A program made the position numbers and the translations under genes. 62,870 nt of DNA from Pelagibacterales bacterium SAG-MED22 (GTDB lineage: Bacteria > Pseudomonadota > Alphaproteobacteria > Pelagibacterales > Pelagibacteraceae): contig JACWDT010000007.1 of assembly GCA_014653985.1 (NCBI GenBank), positions 1-62,870 of the forward strand, read 5' to 3'. Positions 1 through 8,279 of this stretch are shown here, piece by piece. Positions within the stretch are counted from its first letter, which is position 1. Each line of letters opens with the position of its first letter. The notes below the pieces were generated by a model. It did not search any database. It was given only the letters and a program-made list of their open reading frames with translations, and was not told where the DNA came from.

Positions 1-61
1 GTAATGATAGTCATTACCTGATAGAAGCTTTGATGTATAAGGATCACATCTAGTCCCAATT

Positions 62-838
62 ATGCAGTATGCAGCTCAAAACATCATTCCAATCACACTA
101 GAATTAGGTGGTAAGTCACCTAACATATTCTTTGAGGACATCATGGATAAAGATGATGATTTCTTAGATAAGTGTGTTGAAGGCTTTGTAATGTTCAACT
201 TAAACCAAGGTGAAGTATGTACTTGTCCAAGTAGAGCATTAGTCCAAGAGTCTATTTATGATAAATTCATGGAAAAATGTATCGCTCGAACAAAAGCTGT
301 TATCCAAGATAATCCATTGAAAATGGAAACTATGATTGGAGCACAAGCTTCAGTTGAGCAAATGGAGAAGATTAAGTCCTATCTAGATCTTGGTAAAAAA
401 GAAGGTGCTAAAGTTCTTGCAGGTGGAGATGTTGGTAAACTTAATAGTGGATTGGAAAAAGGAAATTACATTCAACCTACTATTTTTGAAACTGATAATA
501 AATCTCGGATCTCACAAGAAGAAATCTTTGGACCTGTAGTATCTGTAATTAAATTTAAAGATGAAGCAGAAGCATTAGAAATTGCTAATGATACTCTTTA
601 TGGTTTAGGTGCAGGTGTTTGGACTAGAAATGGAAATATTGCTTACAGAATGGGTAGAGCAATACAAGCAGGAATAGTATGGACAAATTGTTATCATGCT
701 TATCCAGCTCACTCTCCATTTGGTGGTTACAAACAATCAGGTGTAGGAAGAGAAACACACAAAATGATGCTTGGCCATTACAGACAAAATAAGAATCTTC
801 ATGTTTCTTATGCTGAAAAGAAATTAGGCTTCTTTTAA
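62..838 (+). CDS. aldehyde dehydrogenase, C-terminal part (5' incomplete)
   Basis: C-terminal 258 residues of an NAD(P)-dependent aldehyde dehydrogenase that oxidises aldehydes to carboxylic acids in the cytoplasm. Seen: the general-base motif LELGGKSP (Glu14 of this fragment), the catalytic cysteine in [11 protein letters not shown] (Cys53), the EEIFGPV motif and a C-terminal [10 protein letters not shown] region. Full-length members have about 500 residues, so roughly half is missing. The 61 bases before the first ATG do not stay open: a few family-like residues are in frame from base 41, but a TAA lies at 38-40 and neither other forward frame reads through to the gene. The damage may be a real truncation, an assembly error at a contig edge, or a frameshift. 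The following DUF779 gene supports the acetaldehyde/alcohol-linked subgroup of this family. The exact substrate is unknown. Confidence 0.85.
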   Translation: MQYAAQNIIPITLELGGKSPNIFFEDIMDKDDDFLDKCVEGFVMFNLNQGEVCTCPSRALVQESIYDKFMEKCIARTKAVIQDNPLKMETMIGAQASVEQMEKIKSYLDLGKKEGAKVLAGGDVGKLNSGLEKGNYIQPTIFETDNKSRISQEEIFGPVVSVIKFKDEAEALEIANDTLYGLGAGVWTRNGNIAYRMGRAIQAGIVWTNCYHAYPAHSPFGGYKQSGVGRETHKMMLGHYRQNKNLHVSYAEKKLGFF

Positions 839-856
839 CAAATAATAATATATACT

Positions 857-881
857 GGCCCATGATTCTAAATCATGGGCC
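857..881 (+). promoter_or_regulatory. GC-rich hairpin in the DUF779 leader
   Basis: Perfect inverted repeat: GGCCCATGAT at 857-866 pairs with ATCATGGGCC at 872-881, with an extra T-A pair at 867/871. It stands out in AT-rich DNA. It begins 18 bases after the aldehyde dehydrogenase stop and ends directly before the GGAG ribosome site of the DUF779 gene. There is no T-tract, so it is not a standard terminator. It may set the relative expression of the two genes or stabilise a processed 3' end (inference). Confidence 0.6.
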
Positions 882-892
882 GGAGTTTAAAA

Positions 893-1243
893 ATGAAAGT
901 ATCTGCAACTAATTCAGCATTAAACCTATTATCTGAGCTTCAAGAAAAGTATGGTGAAAAACTAATGTTTCACCAGTCTGGAGGCTGTTGTGATGGTAGT
1001 GCGCCAATGTGTTTTCAAGAAGGTGAATTCCCTTTAGGCGATAATGACTTGAAACTAGGTGAAATAGGTGGAGTACCTTTTTACATGAACGCAGACCAAT
1101 TTGAAAAGTGGAAACATACTGATTTAACGATTGATGCTGTTAAAGGAATTGGTGGTATGTTCTCTTTAGATAATGGAACAGGTCGCAGATTTCTGACTAA
1201 ATCAGAAATCTGCTTAGTAGTCGACAACGATAAAAAAAATTAA
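893..1243 (+). CDS. DUF779 domain protein
   Basis: Small (116 aa) soluble protein of the DUF779 family, commonly encoded next to acetaldehyde-type aldehyde dehydrogenases, as here. The biochemical role is not established. Seen: a cysteine-rich segment HQSGGCCDGSAPMCF near residues 27-41 and a GIGGMFSLDNGTGRRFL stretch towards the C-terminus, both characteristic of the family. An upstream ATG at 875 lies inside the hairpin arm. I chose the ATG at 893 because GGAG at 882-885 sits 7 bases before it. The gene is probably co-transcribed with the aldehyde dehydrogenase. The clustered cysteines suggest metal binding or redox activity (inference). Confidence 0.85.
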   Translation: MKVSATNSALNLLSELQEKYGEKLMFHQSGGCCDGSAPMCFQEGEFPLGDNDLKLGEIGGVPFYMNADQFEKWKHTDLTIDAVKGIGGMFSLDNGTGRRFLTKSEICLVVDNDKKN

Positions 1244-1249
1244 TCTTTA

Positions 1250-1576
1250 TTATTGACCTGGAGCTTTGTAAGCGCCTGAAGCAACTTCGCTTGCTTTAGT
1301 TGTGGCTTTATTAAAATCAATAGCCTCTAACATTGTTAAGTTTTTAACTGCACCTGAAGCTTCTACAACAAGTTTTACTGCCGCAAAGTCTTCAAAACTA
1401 GCTAGTTCATTTACAACTACAAAATCATATGAACCACGTACGATATCCATACTATGCATTGTTCCACCCATTGCCTTTGTTAATTGTTCTACAACTGCTT
1501 TTCTATCACTTTTAGGATCTTTCAAAAAACCTTGAAAAGCTTTTTCAGTGTAGTTTCCCATTATATATGCTTTCAT
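1250..1576 (-). CDS. GYD domain protein
   Basis: A 108-aa protein of the GYD family (small alpha/beta-barrel, ferredoxin-like fold), of unknown function. Seen: MGNYTEKAFQGF at the N-terminus, the MGGTMHSMDIVRGSYDFVVV core that includes the family-naming G-[ST]-YD motif, and an Ala/Lys-rich tail. It has the strongest Shine-Dalgarno site I found in the window, AAGGAGG (complement of 1582-1588), five bases before the ATG, which suggests high translation. It converges with the DUF779 gene with a 6-bp gap and is divergent from the zincin-like gene. No partner is evident. Confidence 0.85.
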   Translation of the reverse strand: MKAYIMGNYTEKAFQGFLKDPKSDRKAVVEQLTKAMGGTMHSMDIVRGSYDFVVVNELASFEDFAAVKLVVEASGAVKNLTMLEAIDFNKATTKASEVASGAYKAPGQ

Positions 1577-1637
1577 TATTTCCTCCTTTTAAAACTAATA
1601 ACCTAGCATGAGATAATACAATTTTCTTTTACAAATT

Positions 1638-1683
1638 GTCTCAACAAAAATTCTATAAAACCTATTTTTTTTGAGACTTTTTT
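1638..1683 (+). terminator. terminator-like hairpin before the zincin gene
   Basis: GTCTCAA (1638-1644) pairs with TTGAGAC (1671-1677). The stem extends inward through an A-run and T-run with one mismatch and is followed by six T residues (1678-1683). It has the shape of a rho-independent terminator on the plus strand. The nearest gene on that strand upstream ends 395 bases away, and the next gene starts 17 bases later. It may be an attenuator in the 5' leader of the zincin-like gene or a backstop terminator for the DUF779 transcript. The T-tract points only one way. Confidence 0.5.
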
Positions 1684-1700
1684 GATTTAATATCATTTAT

Positions 1701-2993
1701 ATGAAAAAATTTATTATAATTTTATTTTCCTTATTTTTAACAAATAATATTTTTGCAGAAATTAAAGTCCCAGGTTCAGGAGGGATAAATTATTGGTATG
1801 ATTTTGAACAATTTTACAAAAAACAACTTAAGAAATCTCAAAAAAAGAAACAAAAATTAATTTTTTATGGATCAACCAGTGAAGGAGGATGGGCAACTGG
1901 ATTTAAAATTGTAAAAGATATAAATGATAAAGTACATGAACAAGCATACAAAAACTGTATGAAAGGAGCAAAAAAGTACACTCAAAATGAATGTTTTTTG
2001 TTTGCAATTAACGACAAAATTGTTTGGACAAATATTGATGAACCTATTGCAAGTGTAGAGATGAACGTGGAAATTGCTGAAAATGATAAAAAAATTGGAA
2101 GGTTTTTTGAGGATCAACCTGATGTAAATGATGATTATCAAATTCATTTTAATTATCTATTAGCTAAAGATAGTGAGGATAGAGAACTAGATATAAATGG
2201 TAAAATGGAAAAAATTATCTTAATGGCGAATAAATGGATGGAAATTTCTACTAGTAAAAACAAAAAAGGTGACAAGGTTCCACGTAAATATAAGTTAGAT
2301 TATAGATCAGATGGAAAATTAGATATTACTTTTATAAGAATGGATAAAAACTTTGAAAATCTCCATAAATGGGCCAACAATGACATAACACCTTTTTTAT
2401 ATAAAGGAAAAGGTCAAACAAATAATAAAAAAATTTATTTTAATTTCGCCGATATCAATAGTGTCGATGGTGGAGAGGCAGGTGTAGGATTTGGTTCAAT
2501 ATTTTTGCGAAATAAATCTGTTAGTACTGACAAAAGAAGAGCTGCAATTTTATTGCATGAATTACTTCATACTCAGGGAATGGGAACAAACTGTATGCCT
2601 TGGGTTAAATCATCAAATCTTAAGAGCCATGATAATCATTTAAAAAACAGAGACAAAAGGACAATGTTAAATTCAGTAGATCCTAGCAGTCCTAGAATTG
2701 GAAAAATCTATGCACACAATATAGATATGTGTCCACAATTTATGGACTCAGTTTACTTAACACCTACAAGAGAAAATGCATATGATCCATATAAAATTTT
2801 CTGTTTATTTGAGCTAGGTAAATATAAACATCCGAATTATTTACACATAATAAAAAAATTAAAAGAAGCTGGAAGATATAATTGGAAGACAAGATTTAGT
2901 ACAAGTTGCTCTACGAGAAATTACAGTAAAGATAGCCAAGGTTATTATCTCTTAGGCGTTGAAGGGAATATTTTACAAAAAATTAATTACTAA
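1701..2993 (+). CDS. secreted zincin-like protein (putative metalloprotease)
   Basis: A 430-aa protein I cannot assign to a named family. Seen: an N-terminal signal peptide (Lys-Lys, then a hydrophobic stretch, likely cut after the Ala at about residue 19), a Lys-rich segment, and an HELLH zinc-binding motif at residues 286-290 in the context HELLHTQGMGTNC. His286, Glu287 and His290 fit an HExxH metallopeptidase active site. Gly293 follows as in metzincins, but the residue where the third ligand should be is Thr296, so the third ligand must lie elsewhere or the site is altered. Several cysteines in the C-terminal half fit an exported protein with disulfides. The gene stands alone, with a terminator-like hairpin 17 bases before its ATG. 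Protease activity is inferred from the motif only. Confidence 0.7.
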   Translation: MKKFIIILFSLFLTNNIFAEIKVPGSGGINYWYDFEQFYKKQLKKSQKKKQKLIFYGSTSEGGWATGFKIVKDINDKVHEQAYKNCMKGAKKYTQNECFLFAINDKIVWTNIDEPIASVEMNVEIAENDKKIGRFFEDQPDVNDDYQIHFNYLLAKDSEDRELDINGKMEKIILMANKWMEISTSKNKKGDKVPRKYKLDYRSDGKLDITFIRMDKNFENLHKWANNDITPFLYKGKGQTNNKKIYFNFADINSVDGGEAGVGFGSIFLRNKSVSTDKRRAAILLHELLHTQGMGTNCMPWVKSSNLKSHDNHLKNRDKRTMLNSVDPSSPRIGKIYAHNIDMCPQFMDSVYLTPTRENAYDPYKIFCLFELGKYKHPNYLHIIKKLKEAGRYNWKTRFSTSCSTRNYSKDSQGYYLLGVEGNILQKINY

Positions 2994-3014
2994 TAATAAG
3001 GAAGAAAAATTAAG

Positions 3015-3045
3015 TGGTGTGCTTATAAGTTAACTGAGTACACTA
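3015..3045. other. intergenic hairpin
   Basis: TGGTGTGCT (3015-3023) can pair with AGTACACTA (3037-3045), giving 9 bp with two G-T wobbles around a 13-base loop, in the 71-base gap between the zincin-like gene and the hydratase. There is no T-tract. It may be a weak 3' end or chance. Confidence 0.25.
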
Positions 3046-3064
3046 AAGAGGTTTAGTTTAAATA

Positions 3065-3832
3065 ATGGAAAAAATAGAAATAATTGCAAATAAAATCTTA
3101 CAAGATTATGACTTAAAAAATCCAGGGTTAATTTTTAAAGAAAAAAAAATTATAAGTAATGAGGATGCTCTTCTAATCCAATCAAATGTTGCAAGATTAA
3201 GACAGAATAGAGGTGAGGAGATAATTGGTTATAAAATCGGTTGTGTTTCTAAGGATACTCAAAAGAAAATGGGGTTTACCCAACCTGCTTGTGGCTACCT
3301 CTGGAAAAATGAATTGCACAACAGTGGAGTAATCTTAAATAAAAAAGATTATACAAATCCTGCTATGGAAGCAGAATTTGGAGTTATATTAAATCGTGAT
3401 ATTAAACCTGATCTAGCATCTTTTGATTACATTCTACAATCTATTGAGGGAGTTTATCCTCTTATAGAAATTCATAATTTAGTCTTTTATGGAAACGAAC
3501 CATATGGAGCAGAACTTTTAGCAAATAACGCTATTCATGCAGGAATTGTAATAGGTCCAAAAACAAAACTACCCTCTGAAAAAGTCGAGACTGACCTTAA
3601 ACTTATCTATGATAAAGAAATAATAGATACCTGGACTAATAAAATATGGCCAAATGACATTCTTTCAGAAATAGACTGGTTAATTAAAGAACAAGGTAAA
3701 AGAAATAATTATTTAAAAAAAGGTGATTTAATTTTAACAGGAGCTTTTGGTTTTCCAGTTCCAATTAATGAAAAAGAGTTAGTTGAAGTAACATCATCAG
3801 CATTTGGTGATGTAACGACTACGTTTGTTTAA
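3065..3832 (+). CDS. 2-keto-4-pentenoate hydratase / fumarylacetoacetase-family protein
   Basis: A 255-aa member of the fumarylacetoacetate hydrolase superfamily, closest in layout to MhpD/2-keto-4-pentenoate hydratases and 2-oxo-hepta-3-ene-dioate hydratases. These bind Mg2+ and act on 2-oxo acids. Seen: the GYKIGCVSK segment, the metal-binding AMEAEFGVIL motif near residue 100 (EAEFG), the NN-HAG motif before the C-terminal domain, and LKKGDLILTGAFGFPVP near the end. Length is normal. It converges with the PNPOx-like gene, and the two 3' ends overlap by 4 bp. No aromatic-degradation partners are nearby, so the substrate is open. Confidence 0.85.
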   Translation: MEKIEIIANKILQDYDLKNPGLIFKEKKIISNEDALLIQSNVARLRQNRGEEIIGYKIGCVSKDTQKKMGFTQPACGYLWKNELHNSGVILNKKDYTNPAMEAEFGVILNRDIKPDLASFDYILQSIEGVYPLIEIHNLVFYGNEPYGAELLANNAIHAGIVIGPKTKLPSEKVETDLKLIYDKEIIDTWTNKIWPNDILSEIDWLIKEQGKRNNYLKKGDLILTGAFGFPVPINEKELVEVTSSAFGDVTTTFV

Positions 3833-4434
3833 GGAACTAACCAACTATCTTTACTATTCTCTAAATCAAACTTGGCCCTACGGTGACCTTTTGCTGCCAG
3901 ATAAAGCCATTCCATAGATTTAATTTTACATTGAATAACTGTAAAATTTTTATAACCTTCTTCACTTTGTTCTTTAGTGTAATCAAAATTATCAAGCTCA
4001 GGTTTTAATCCAGAAGTTGGAATATCAGACTCTGTTCCTGGGCCATTATCAACTAAATAGCATTTTCTACTTATATGCTGAGTTTTTTCCCATGAAGTTC
4101 TTGTGATATCATTGTTATGATTAATAACACATTCTACTTTTAATCTTACCTGTATTTTTTCATCTTTATCATAAAACAACAAAGCAGCATTCTTATTTGA
4201 TTTCAATTTATCAATTTTATCTGATCTAATGTCACTGTGGTACTGGATAATATTATTTAATTGATCTGATTTTCTAAGCACAACAATTCTTCCATCTAAA
4301 CCAGATTGATCACCACAAATAAATACAGGAATTCTAAAAGGTGAGCTTCTATCTTTAACTGCATTATTTAACATTGACCAAATTTTCTTTTTGATCTCAC
4401 TAAAGTCCTCGTAATAAGGAACAGTATCAGTCAC
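3829..4434 (-). CDS. pyridoxamine 5'-phosphate oxidase-family flavoprotein
   Basis: A 201-aa member of the PNPOx-like split-barrel FMN-binding family. Seen: an N-terminal helix region, the FICGDQSGLDGRIVVLRK strand pair, YHSDIRSDKIDKL with an FMN-phosphate-binding pattern, and the C-terminal WLYLAAKGHRRAKFDL segment that resembles the PdxH C-terminal pyridoxal-binding region. It is probably not the housekeeping pdxH, because its substrate-side residues differ and its neighbours are unrelated. The gene runs with the upstream dehydrogenase (3-bp gap) and may be co-transcribed with it. Likely role: flavin-dependent oxidation or reduction of a small molecule (inference). Confidence 0.75.
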   Translation of the reverse strand: MTDTVPYYEDFSEIKKKIWSMLNNAVKDRSSPFRIPVFICGDQSGLDGRIVVLRKSDQLNNIIQYHSDIRSDKIDKLKSNKNAALLFYDKDEKIQVRLKVECVINHNNDITRTSWEKTQHISRKCYLVDNGPGTESDIPTSGLKPELDNFDYTKEQSEEGYKNFTVIQCKIKSMEWLYLAAKGHRRAKFDLENSKDSWLVP

Positions 4435-4437
4435 AAA

Positions 4438-5313
4438 TTATTTTTTCTTTTTTAAAAGAGCTATCAAGCTTGAGCTGTCCCAACGATTACCACCCATTTC
4501 TTGAACTTTTGCATAATAACCATCTACAATTTCTGTCACAGGAACTGGCGAACCATTTCTTTTCGCCTCTTCAATTACAATTGCCAGATCTTTTCTCATC
4601 CAATCTACAGCAAAACCATAATCAAATTTATCATCAGTCATTGTTCGATATCTATTTTCCATTTGCCAAGATTGAGCCGCACCTTTTGATATTGTTTCCA
4701 TAACTATATCCATATCTAATCCAGCATTTATCCCAAAGTTAATAGCTTCTGATAAACCTTGAACAGCTCCAGCTATACACATTTGGTTCATCATTTTAGT
4801 AAGCTGCCCACTACCTGAAGCACCAATCAATTTTACTTTTTGACTGTAACAATCAATTACTGGTTCTGCTTTTTTAAAAGTAGTTTCATCACCGCCTACC
4901 ATGACAGTTAATTTTCCACCTTCAGCTCCTGCTTGACCACCAGAAATTGGTGCGTCTAAAAAATCAAAACCTTTATCTTTTGCAGCTGCATATAGTTCTC
5001 TGGAAATTTCAGCAGAGACTGTTGAATTATCAATATAAACAGAACCTTTTTTAGCTGTATTGAATAATCCATTTTCTCCCAAAGACACTTCTTTAAGATC
5101 ATTATCGTTTCCAACACATGTAAAAATGAAGTCAGCACCATCAGCAGCTTCAGCTGGCGTGTTAGCCATTTTACCTTTGTATTCATTAATCCATTTTTCT
5201 GCTTTTGATTTAGTTCGATTAAAAACAGTTACATTGTGTCCAGCTTTTGATATATATCCAGCCATTGGGTAGCCCATAACCCCAAGACCTATGAAAGCAA
5301 CATTACAAGTCAT
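4438..5313 (-). CDS. 3-hydroxyisobutyrate dehydrogenase-family NAD(P) oxidoreductase
   Basis: A 291-aa beta-hydroxyacid dehydrogenase (MmsB/GarR/GlxR family) that oxidises a 3-hydroxy acid or reduces a semialdehyde. Seen: the Rossmann motif GLGVMG (residues 9-14), NADP-type basic residues in VFNRTKSKAEK, the substrate-binding DAPISGG (120-126), and the catalytic lysine in SGQLTKMMN (Lys173, with Asn176). The all-helical C-terminal domain follows. Length is typical. It is divergent from the MFS carrier with an 11-bp gap, so the pair could share an import and oxidation task. Whether the substrate is 3-hydroxyisobutyrate, tartronate semialdehyde or succinate semialdehyde cannot be told here. Confidence 0.9.
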   Translation of the reverse strand: MTCNVAFIGLGVMGYPMAGYISKAGHNVTVFNRTKSKAEKWINEYKGKMANTPAEAADGADFIFTCVGNDNDLKEVSLGENGLFNTAKKGSVYIDNSTVSAEISRELYAAAKDKGFDFLDAPISGGQAGAEGGKLTVMVGGDETTFKKAEPVIDCYSQKVKLIGASGSGQLTKMMNQMCIAGAVQGLSEAINFGINAGLDMDIVMETISKGAAQSWQMENRYRTMTDDKFDYGFAVDWMRKDLAIVIEEAKRNGSPVPVTEIVDGYYAKVQEMGGNRWDSSSLIALLKKKK

Positions 5314-5324
5314 AATTTTTATCT

Positions 5325-6530
5325 ATGTTTAAAAGTTTAAGTTTAAAAGTAATTCTATTTGGTTTTATCTTTACATTTTTTTCAAGTTTTGGACAGAGTT
5401 TTTTTCTTGGTTTATTTAATTCAAGTATTAGGGATGCTTTATCTATTACACATGGACAATTTGGCTCAATCTATGCATCTGCAACATTATTAAGTAGCAT
5501 TGTTTTAGTTTGGATTGGAAAAAAAATAGATGATGTAAATATTTTAAAATTTGCATCTTATGTAATTATATTTCTATCAATTTCTTGTTTCATATTTTCT
5601 AAAATTTCCTCTGTTATCTTTTTATTTATTGGAATTTTTTTAATGCGATTATCGGGCCAAGGTTTATCAAGCCACACTGCTACAACAACAATTTCCCGTT
5701 TTTTTGAAAAAAATAGAGGTAGAGCTTTAAGCACAGCCTGGTTAGGTTTATCTTTAGCAGAATTTATCTTGCCTGTTTTAATTGTTTTTTTACTTACATT
5801 TATTCACTGGAGAGATATTTGGGTCTCTATTTCTATTTTAGTAATTATAGTTTTACCAATTGCTACATATTTTTTAGTCAAAGAAGTTAAACTTGATACC
5901 AGAGAAGATGGTAATAATGAAGTCATCACCAAACCAATAAAACAATGGAAAAGAATAGAAGTTTTAAAAGATTATAGATTTTATATTATTTGTATGACTA
6001 TGCTAGCTATGCCATGGATTGCAACAGGTACATTTGTTTACCAATCTTTTATAACGACTTCAAAAGATTGGGGGCCATATGTAATTGCACAATCCTTCAT
6101 GGTTTATTCCATATTATCTGTGATAACATTATTTATTTCAGGTTTCTTGATTGATAAATTTACTAGCAGAAAATTATTAATTTATATGAATGTTCCTCTT
6201 TTTTTTTCAATTGTAGTCCTTTTCTATTTTGATGTTGAGATTTCATCATTTTTTTTCTTTGGCTTGTTAGGTATTACTAACGGTCTAGCTAATGTTTTGG
6301 GATCATCTACATGGGCTGAAATTTATGGTGTTAAGCATATTGGATCTATTAAAGCTCTCACAACAGCTTTAATGGTATTTGCTACTGCTTTCGGAACAGC
6401 ATTATTTGGTATTCTTATAGATATTAAATTTTCAATTGAGCAAATAGCCATTGTTTCAGGTGCATATATTTTGACCTCAATAATTCTTCTTTATTTAGTT
6501 AGAAGTAAGCTAAATCCACAATATATATAA
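5325..6530 (+). CDS. MFS transporter
   Basis: A 401-aa major facilitator superfamily carrier of the inner membrane with about 12 predicted transmembrane segments. Seen: the LVWIGKKIDD loop 2-3 region that degenerates the usual GxxxDRxGRR motif, an arginine-rich FFEKNRGRALSTA loop, a central cytoplasmic loop with KEVKLDTRE, and a second-half counterpart ISGFLIDKFTSRK. The substrate is unknown; the overall pattern resembles the organic-acid (oxalate/formate-type) MFS carriers. Its 5' end is only 11 bp from the divergent dehydrogenase, so its promoter must overlap that gene. Confidence 0.85.
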   Translation: MFKSLSLKVILFGFIFTFFSSFGQSFFLGLFNSSIRDALSITHGQFGSIYASATLLSSIVLVWIGKKIDDVNILKFASYVIIFLSISCFIFSKISSVIFLFIGIFLMRLSGQGLSSHTATTTISRFFEKNRGRALSTAWLGLSLAEFILPVLIVFLLTFIHWRDIWVSISILVIIVLPIATYFLVKEVKLDTREDGNNEVITKPIKQWKRIEVLKDYRFYIICMTMLAMPWIATGTFVYQSFITTSKDWGPYVIAQSFMVYSILSVITLFISGFLIDKFTSRKLLIYMNVPLFFSIVVLFYFDVEISSFFFFGLLGITNGLANVLGSSTWAEIYGVKHIGSIKALTTALMVFATAFGTALFGILIDIKFSIEQIAIVSGAYILTSIILLYLVRSKLNPQYI

Positions 6531-6538
6531 AAAACTCC

Positions 6539-6567
6539 TTGATTTTATAGGTCTCACTGTATAGATA
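6539..6567 (+). promoter_or_regulatory. rpoZ promoter (leaderless type)
   Basis: TTGATT (6539-6544), a 17-base spacer and TAGATA (6562-6567) form a good sigma70-type promoter. The expected start, 7 bases after the -10, coincides with the A of the rpoZ ATG at 6574. No Shine-Dalgarno sequence is present. Confidence 0.6.
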
Positions 6568-6573
6568 CTGCGC

Positions 6574-7092
6574 ATGGCAAGAGTAACTGTAGAAGACTGC
6601 ATCGATAAAGTAGATAGTCCATATGAATTAGTATTAGTAGCTAAAGAAAGAGCTACTCAATTAAATGCTGGCATAGAGCCAACAATTGACAGAGATAAAG
6701 ATAAGAATACAGTTATTTCATTGAGAGAAATTGCAGAGGAAAAAATTCAAGTATCTGATTTGACAGAAAGTGCAGTTTATAAACTTAGAAAACATGTTGA
6801 ACAAGTTGATGATACCGCAGAAGATGATGAAGATATAGGTGATGATTTTGAAAATTTATACAAAGGTGAAATTTCTAAAAGTGGTACCCCAATTCTTCCA
6901 TCAAAAAGGGCAAGAAAAACTCCAGAAAAAATTCAAGTTACAAAAGAAGATTTAGCAGAATTATCTGAAACTGCTAAAGTAGATGTTGAAAGTTCAGTTG
7001 GCGAAGAAATCATGAATGAAGAAGGTGAACTATCTTTAGATGAAGTTTCAAACAGTCAAGAGCCAACTCAAGAAAATACTTCAGAAGATTAA
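6574..7092 (+). CDS. rpoZ: RNA polymerase omega subunit
   Basis: Omega subunit of RNA polymerase, which helps assemble beta' into the core enzyme. Seen: [23 protein letters not shown] at the start, then [11 protein letters not shown] and a [13 protein letters not shown] helix, all diagnostic of RpoZ. The conserved part covers about the first 75 residues. Usual members have 60-130 residues; this one has 172 because of an acidic tail rich in Glu, Asp and Ser interrupted by a basic patch [10 protein letters not shown]. It stands alone between the MFS gene and the convergent CoA-transferase gene. The promoter 7 bases upstream suggests a leaderless transcript. Confidence 0.95.
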   Translation: MARVTVEDCIDKVDSPYELVLVAKERATQLNAGIEPTIDRDKDKNTVISLREIAEEKIQVSDLTESAVYKLRKHVEQVDDTAEDDEDIGDDFENLYKGEISKSGTPILPSKRARKTPEKIQVTKEDLAELSETAKVDVESSVGEEIMNEEGELSLDEVSNSQEPTQENTSED

Positions 7093-7098
7093 TAAATT

Positions 7099-8244
7099 TT
7101 AATCTACAAATTCTTTAATTATTTTTTCTCTGTGTTCATCAAGGTCAGGGATATCTCCTCTTTTATGAGGATCTTCATATGTCGACATTTTAATAGGATT
7201 TCCTGCCAATTTAAAATCTCCTATAACTTTATGGTAGGCTTTTACAATCATATTTCTTGCTTCCACTTGCGGATTCTCAACTGCTTCTTTAATATTAAAT
7301 ATTGGACCACAAGGAATTTTATCTTTCTCCATTTGACTAATCCATTCATTTGTTGATTTAGCAGAAAGTTTATTTTCAAGAATAGTTTTAAGTTCATCCA
7401 TATATTTTGCTCTTGAAGAATTAGAATTAAATTTTTCATCATTAAACATTTCAGGAACTTTTAAAATATTACAAAGCTTTTCAAATAATTTATCATTACC
7501 AGCAGCAATAATTATATAGCTATCTTTTGTTTTAAATGCCTCAAACGGAGCAATAGAAGGATGCCTTGAGCCCATTGGTTTAGGTATTTCATTTTTAGAT
7601 AAATATCTTGCAATTGCATTTTCAAGAATTGCAATTTGACAGTCAAGCATGGAAACATCTATATACATTCCCTTACCTGTTTTTTGTCTATCATATAAAG
7701 CTGCATTGATACCTATTGCTGTGAATAAGCCAGCTGTAATATCACCAATTGAAGTACCAACTCTTGTAGGCTCTGAATTTGGTTGACCTGTTACACTCAT
7801 CAATCCTCCCATACCCTGAACTACCATATCATATGCAGGTAATTCTTTTAAAGGACCTGTTTGTCCAAAACCTGATGCTGAAGCATAAATTAATTTAGGA
7901 AACTTCTTATTAACTTCTTCCCAACCGTATCCCCATTTTTTTAAAGTTCCTGGTTTAAAATTCTCTACTAAGATATCTGCTTTTGATAAAATTTTATCAA
8001 ATATCCTTTTGTCCTCAGAATTCTTTAAATTTAATGCTATGCTTTCTTTTCCTCTGTTGAGAGACATAAAATAAGCTGAATAATCTTCAATAAAAGGACC
8101 AAATTTTCTAGAGTCATCTCCAATTTCTGGAGCCTCAACTTTTATTACTCTTGCTCCAAGATCTGATAAAATCATTGTGCAATAAGGCCCAACCAATACT
8201 CTTGTTAGATCTACTACTAATAAATTCTTTAAGGGTCCGTCCAT
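7099..8244 (-). CDS. class III (CaiB/BaiF-type) CoA-transferase
   Basis: A 381-aa family III CoA-transferase that moves CoA between carboxylic acids through an aspartyl-CoA anhydride. Seen: the N-terminal DLTRVLVGPYCTMILSDLGA motif, IKVEAPE, LNRGKESIALNLK, and the catalytic aspartate in SIGDITAG (Asp168). Length is usual for the family. It is divergent from dctP across about 100 bp, and the dctP-side genes end in malonyl-CoA decarboxylase. I infer that it may activate the dicarboxylate imported by the TRAP system to its CoA ester. Other members use formate/oxalate, carnitine, succinate/malate or itaconate, so the specificity is open. Confidence 0.92.
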   Translation of the reverse strand: MDGPLKNLLVVDLTRVLVGPYCTMILSDLGARVIKVEAPEIGDDSRKFGPFIEDYSAYFMSLNRGKESIALNLKNSEDKRIFDKILSKADILVENFKPGTLKKWGYGWEEVNKKFPKLIYASASGFGQTGPLKELPAYDMVVQGMGGLMSVTGQPNSEPTRVGTSIGDITAGLFTAIGINAALYDRQKTGKGMYIDVSMLDCQIAILENAIARYLSKNEIPKPMGSRHPSIAPFEAFKTKDSYIIIAAGNDKLFEKLCNILKVPEMFNDEKFNSNSSRAKYMDELKTILENKLSAKSTNEWISQMEKDKIPCGPIFNIKEAVENPQVEARNMIVKAYHKVIGDFKLAGNPIKMSTYEDPHKRGDIPDLDEHREKIIKEFVD

Positions 8245-8279
8245 AATAGTATTAAATTTTAAATGTATTTTTTGTTAAC

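Noticed and set aside
875..892. Earlier ATG for the DUF779 gene
   Set aside because: This ATG lies in the hairpin arm and would add six unconserved residues; the ATG at 893 has a proper GGAG site.
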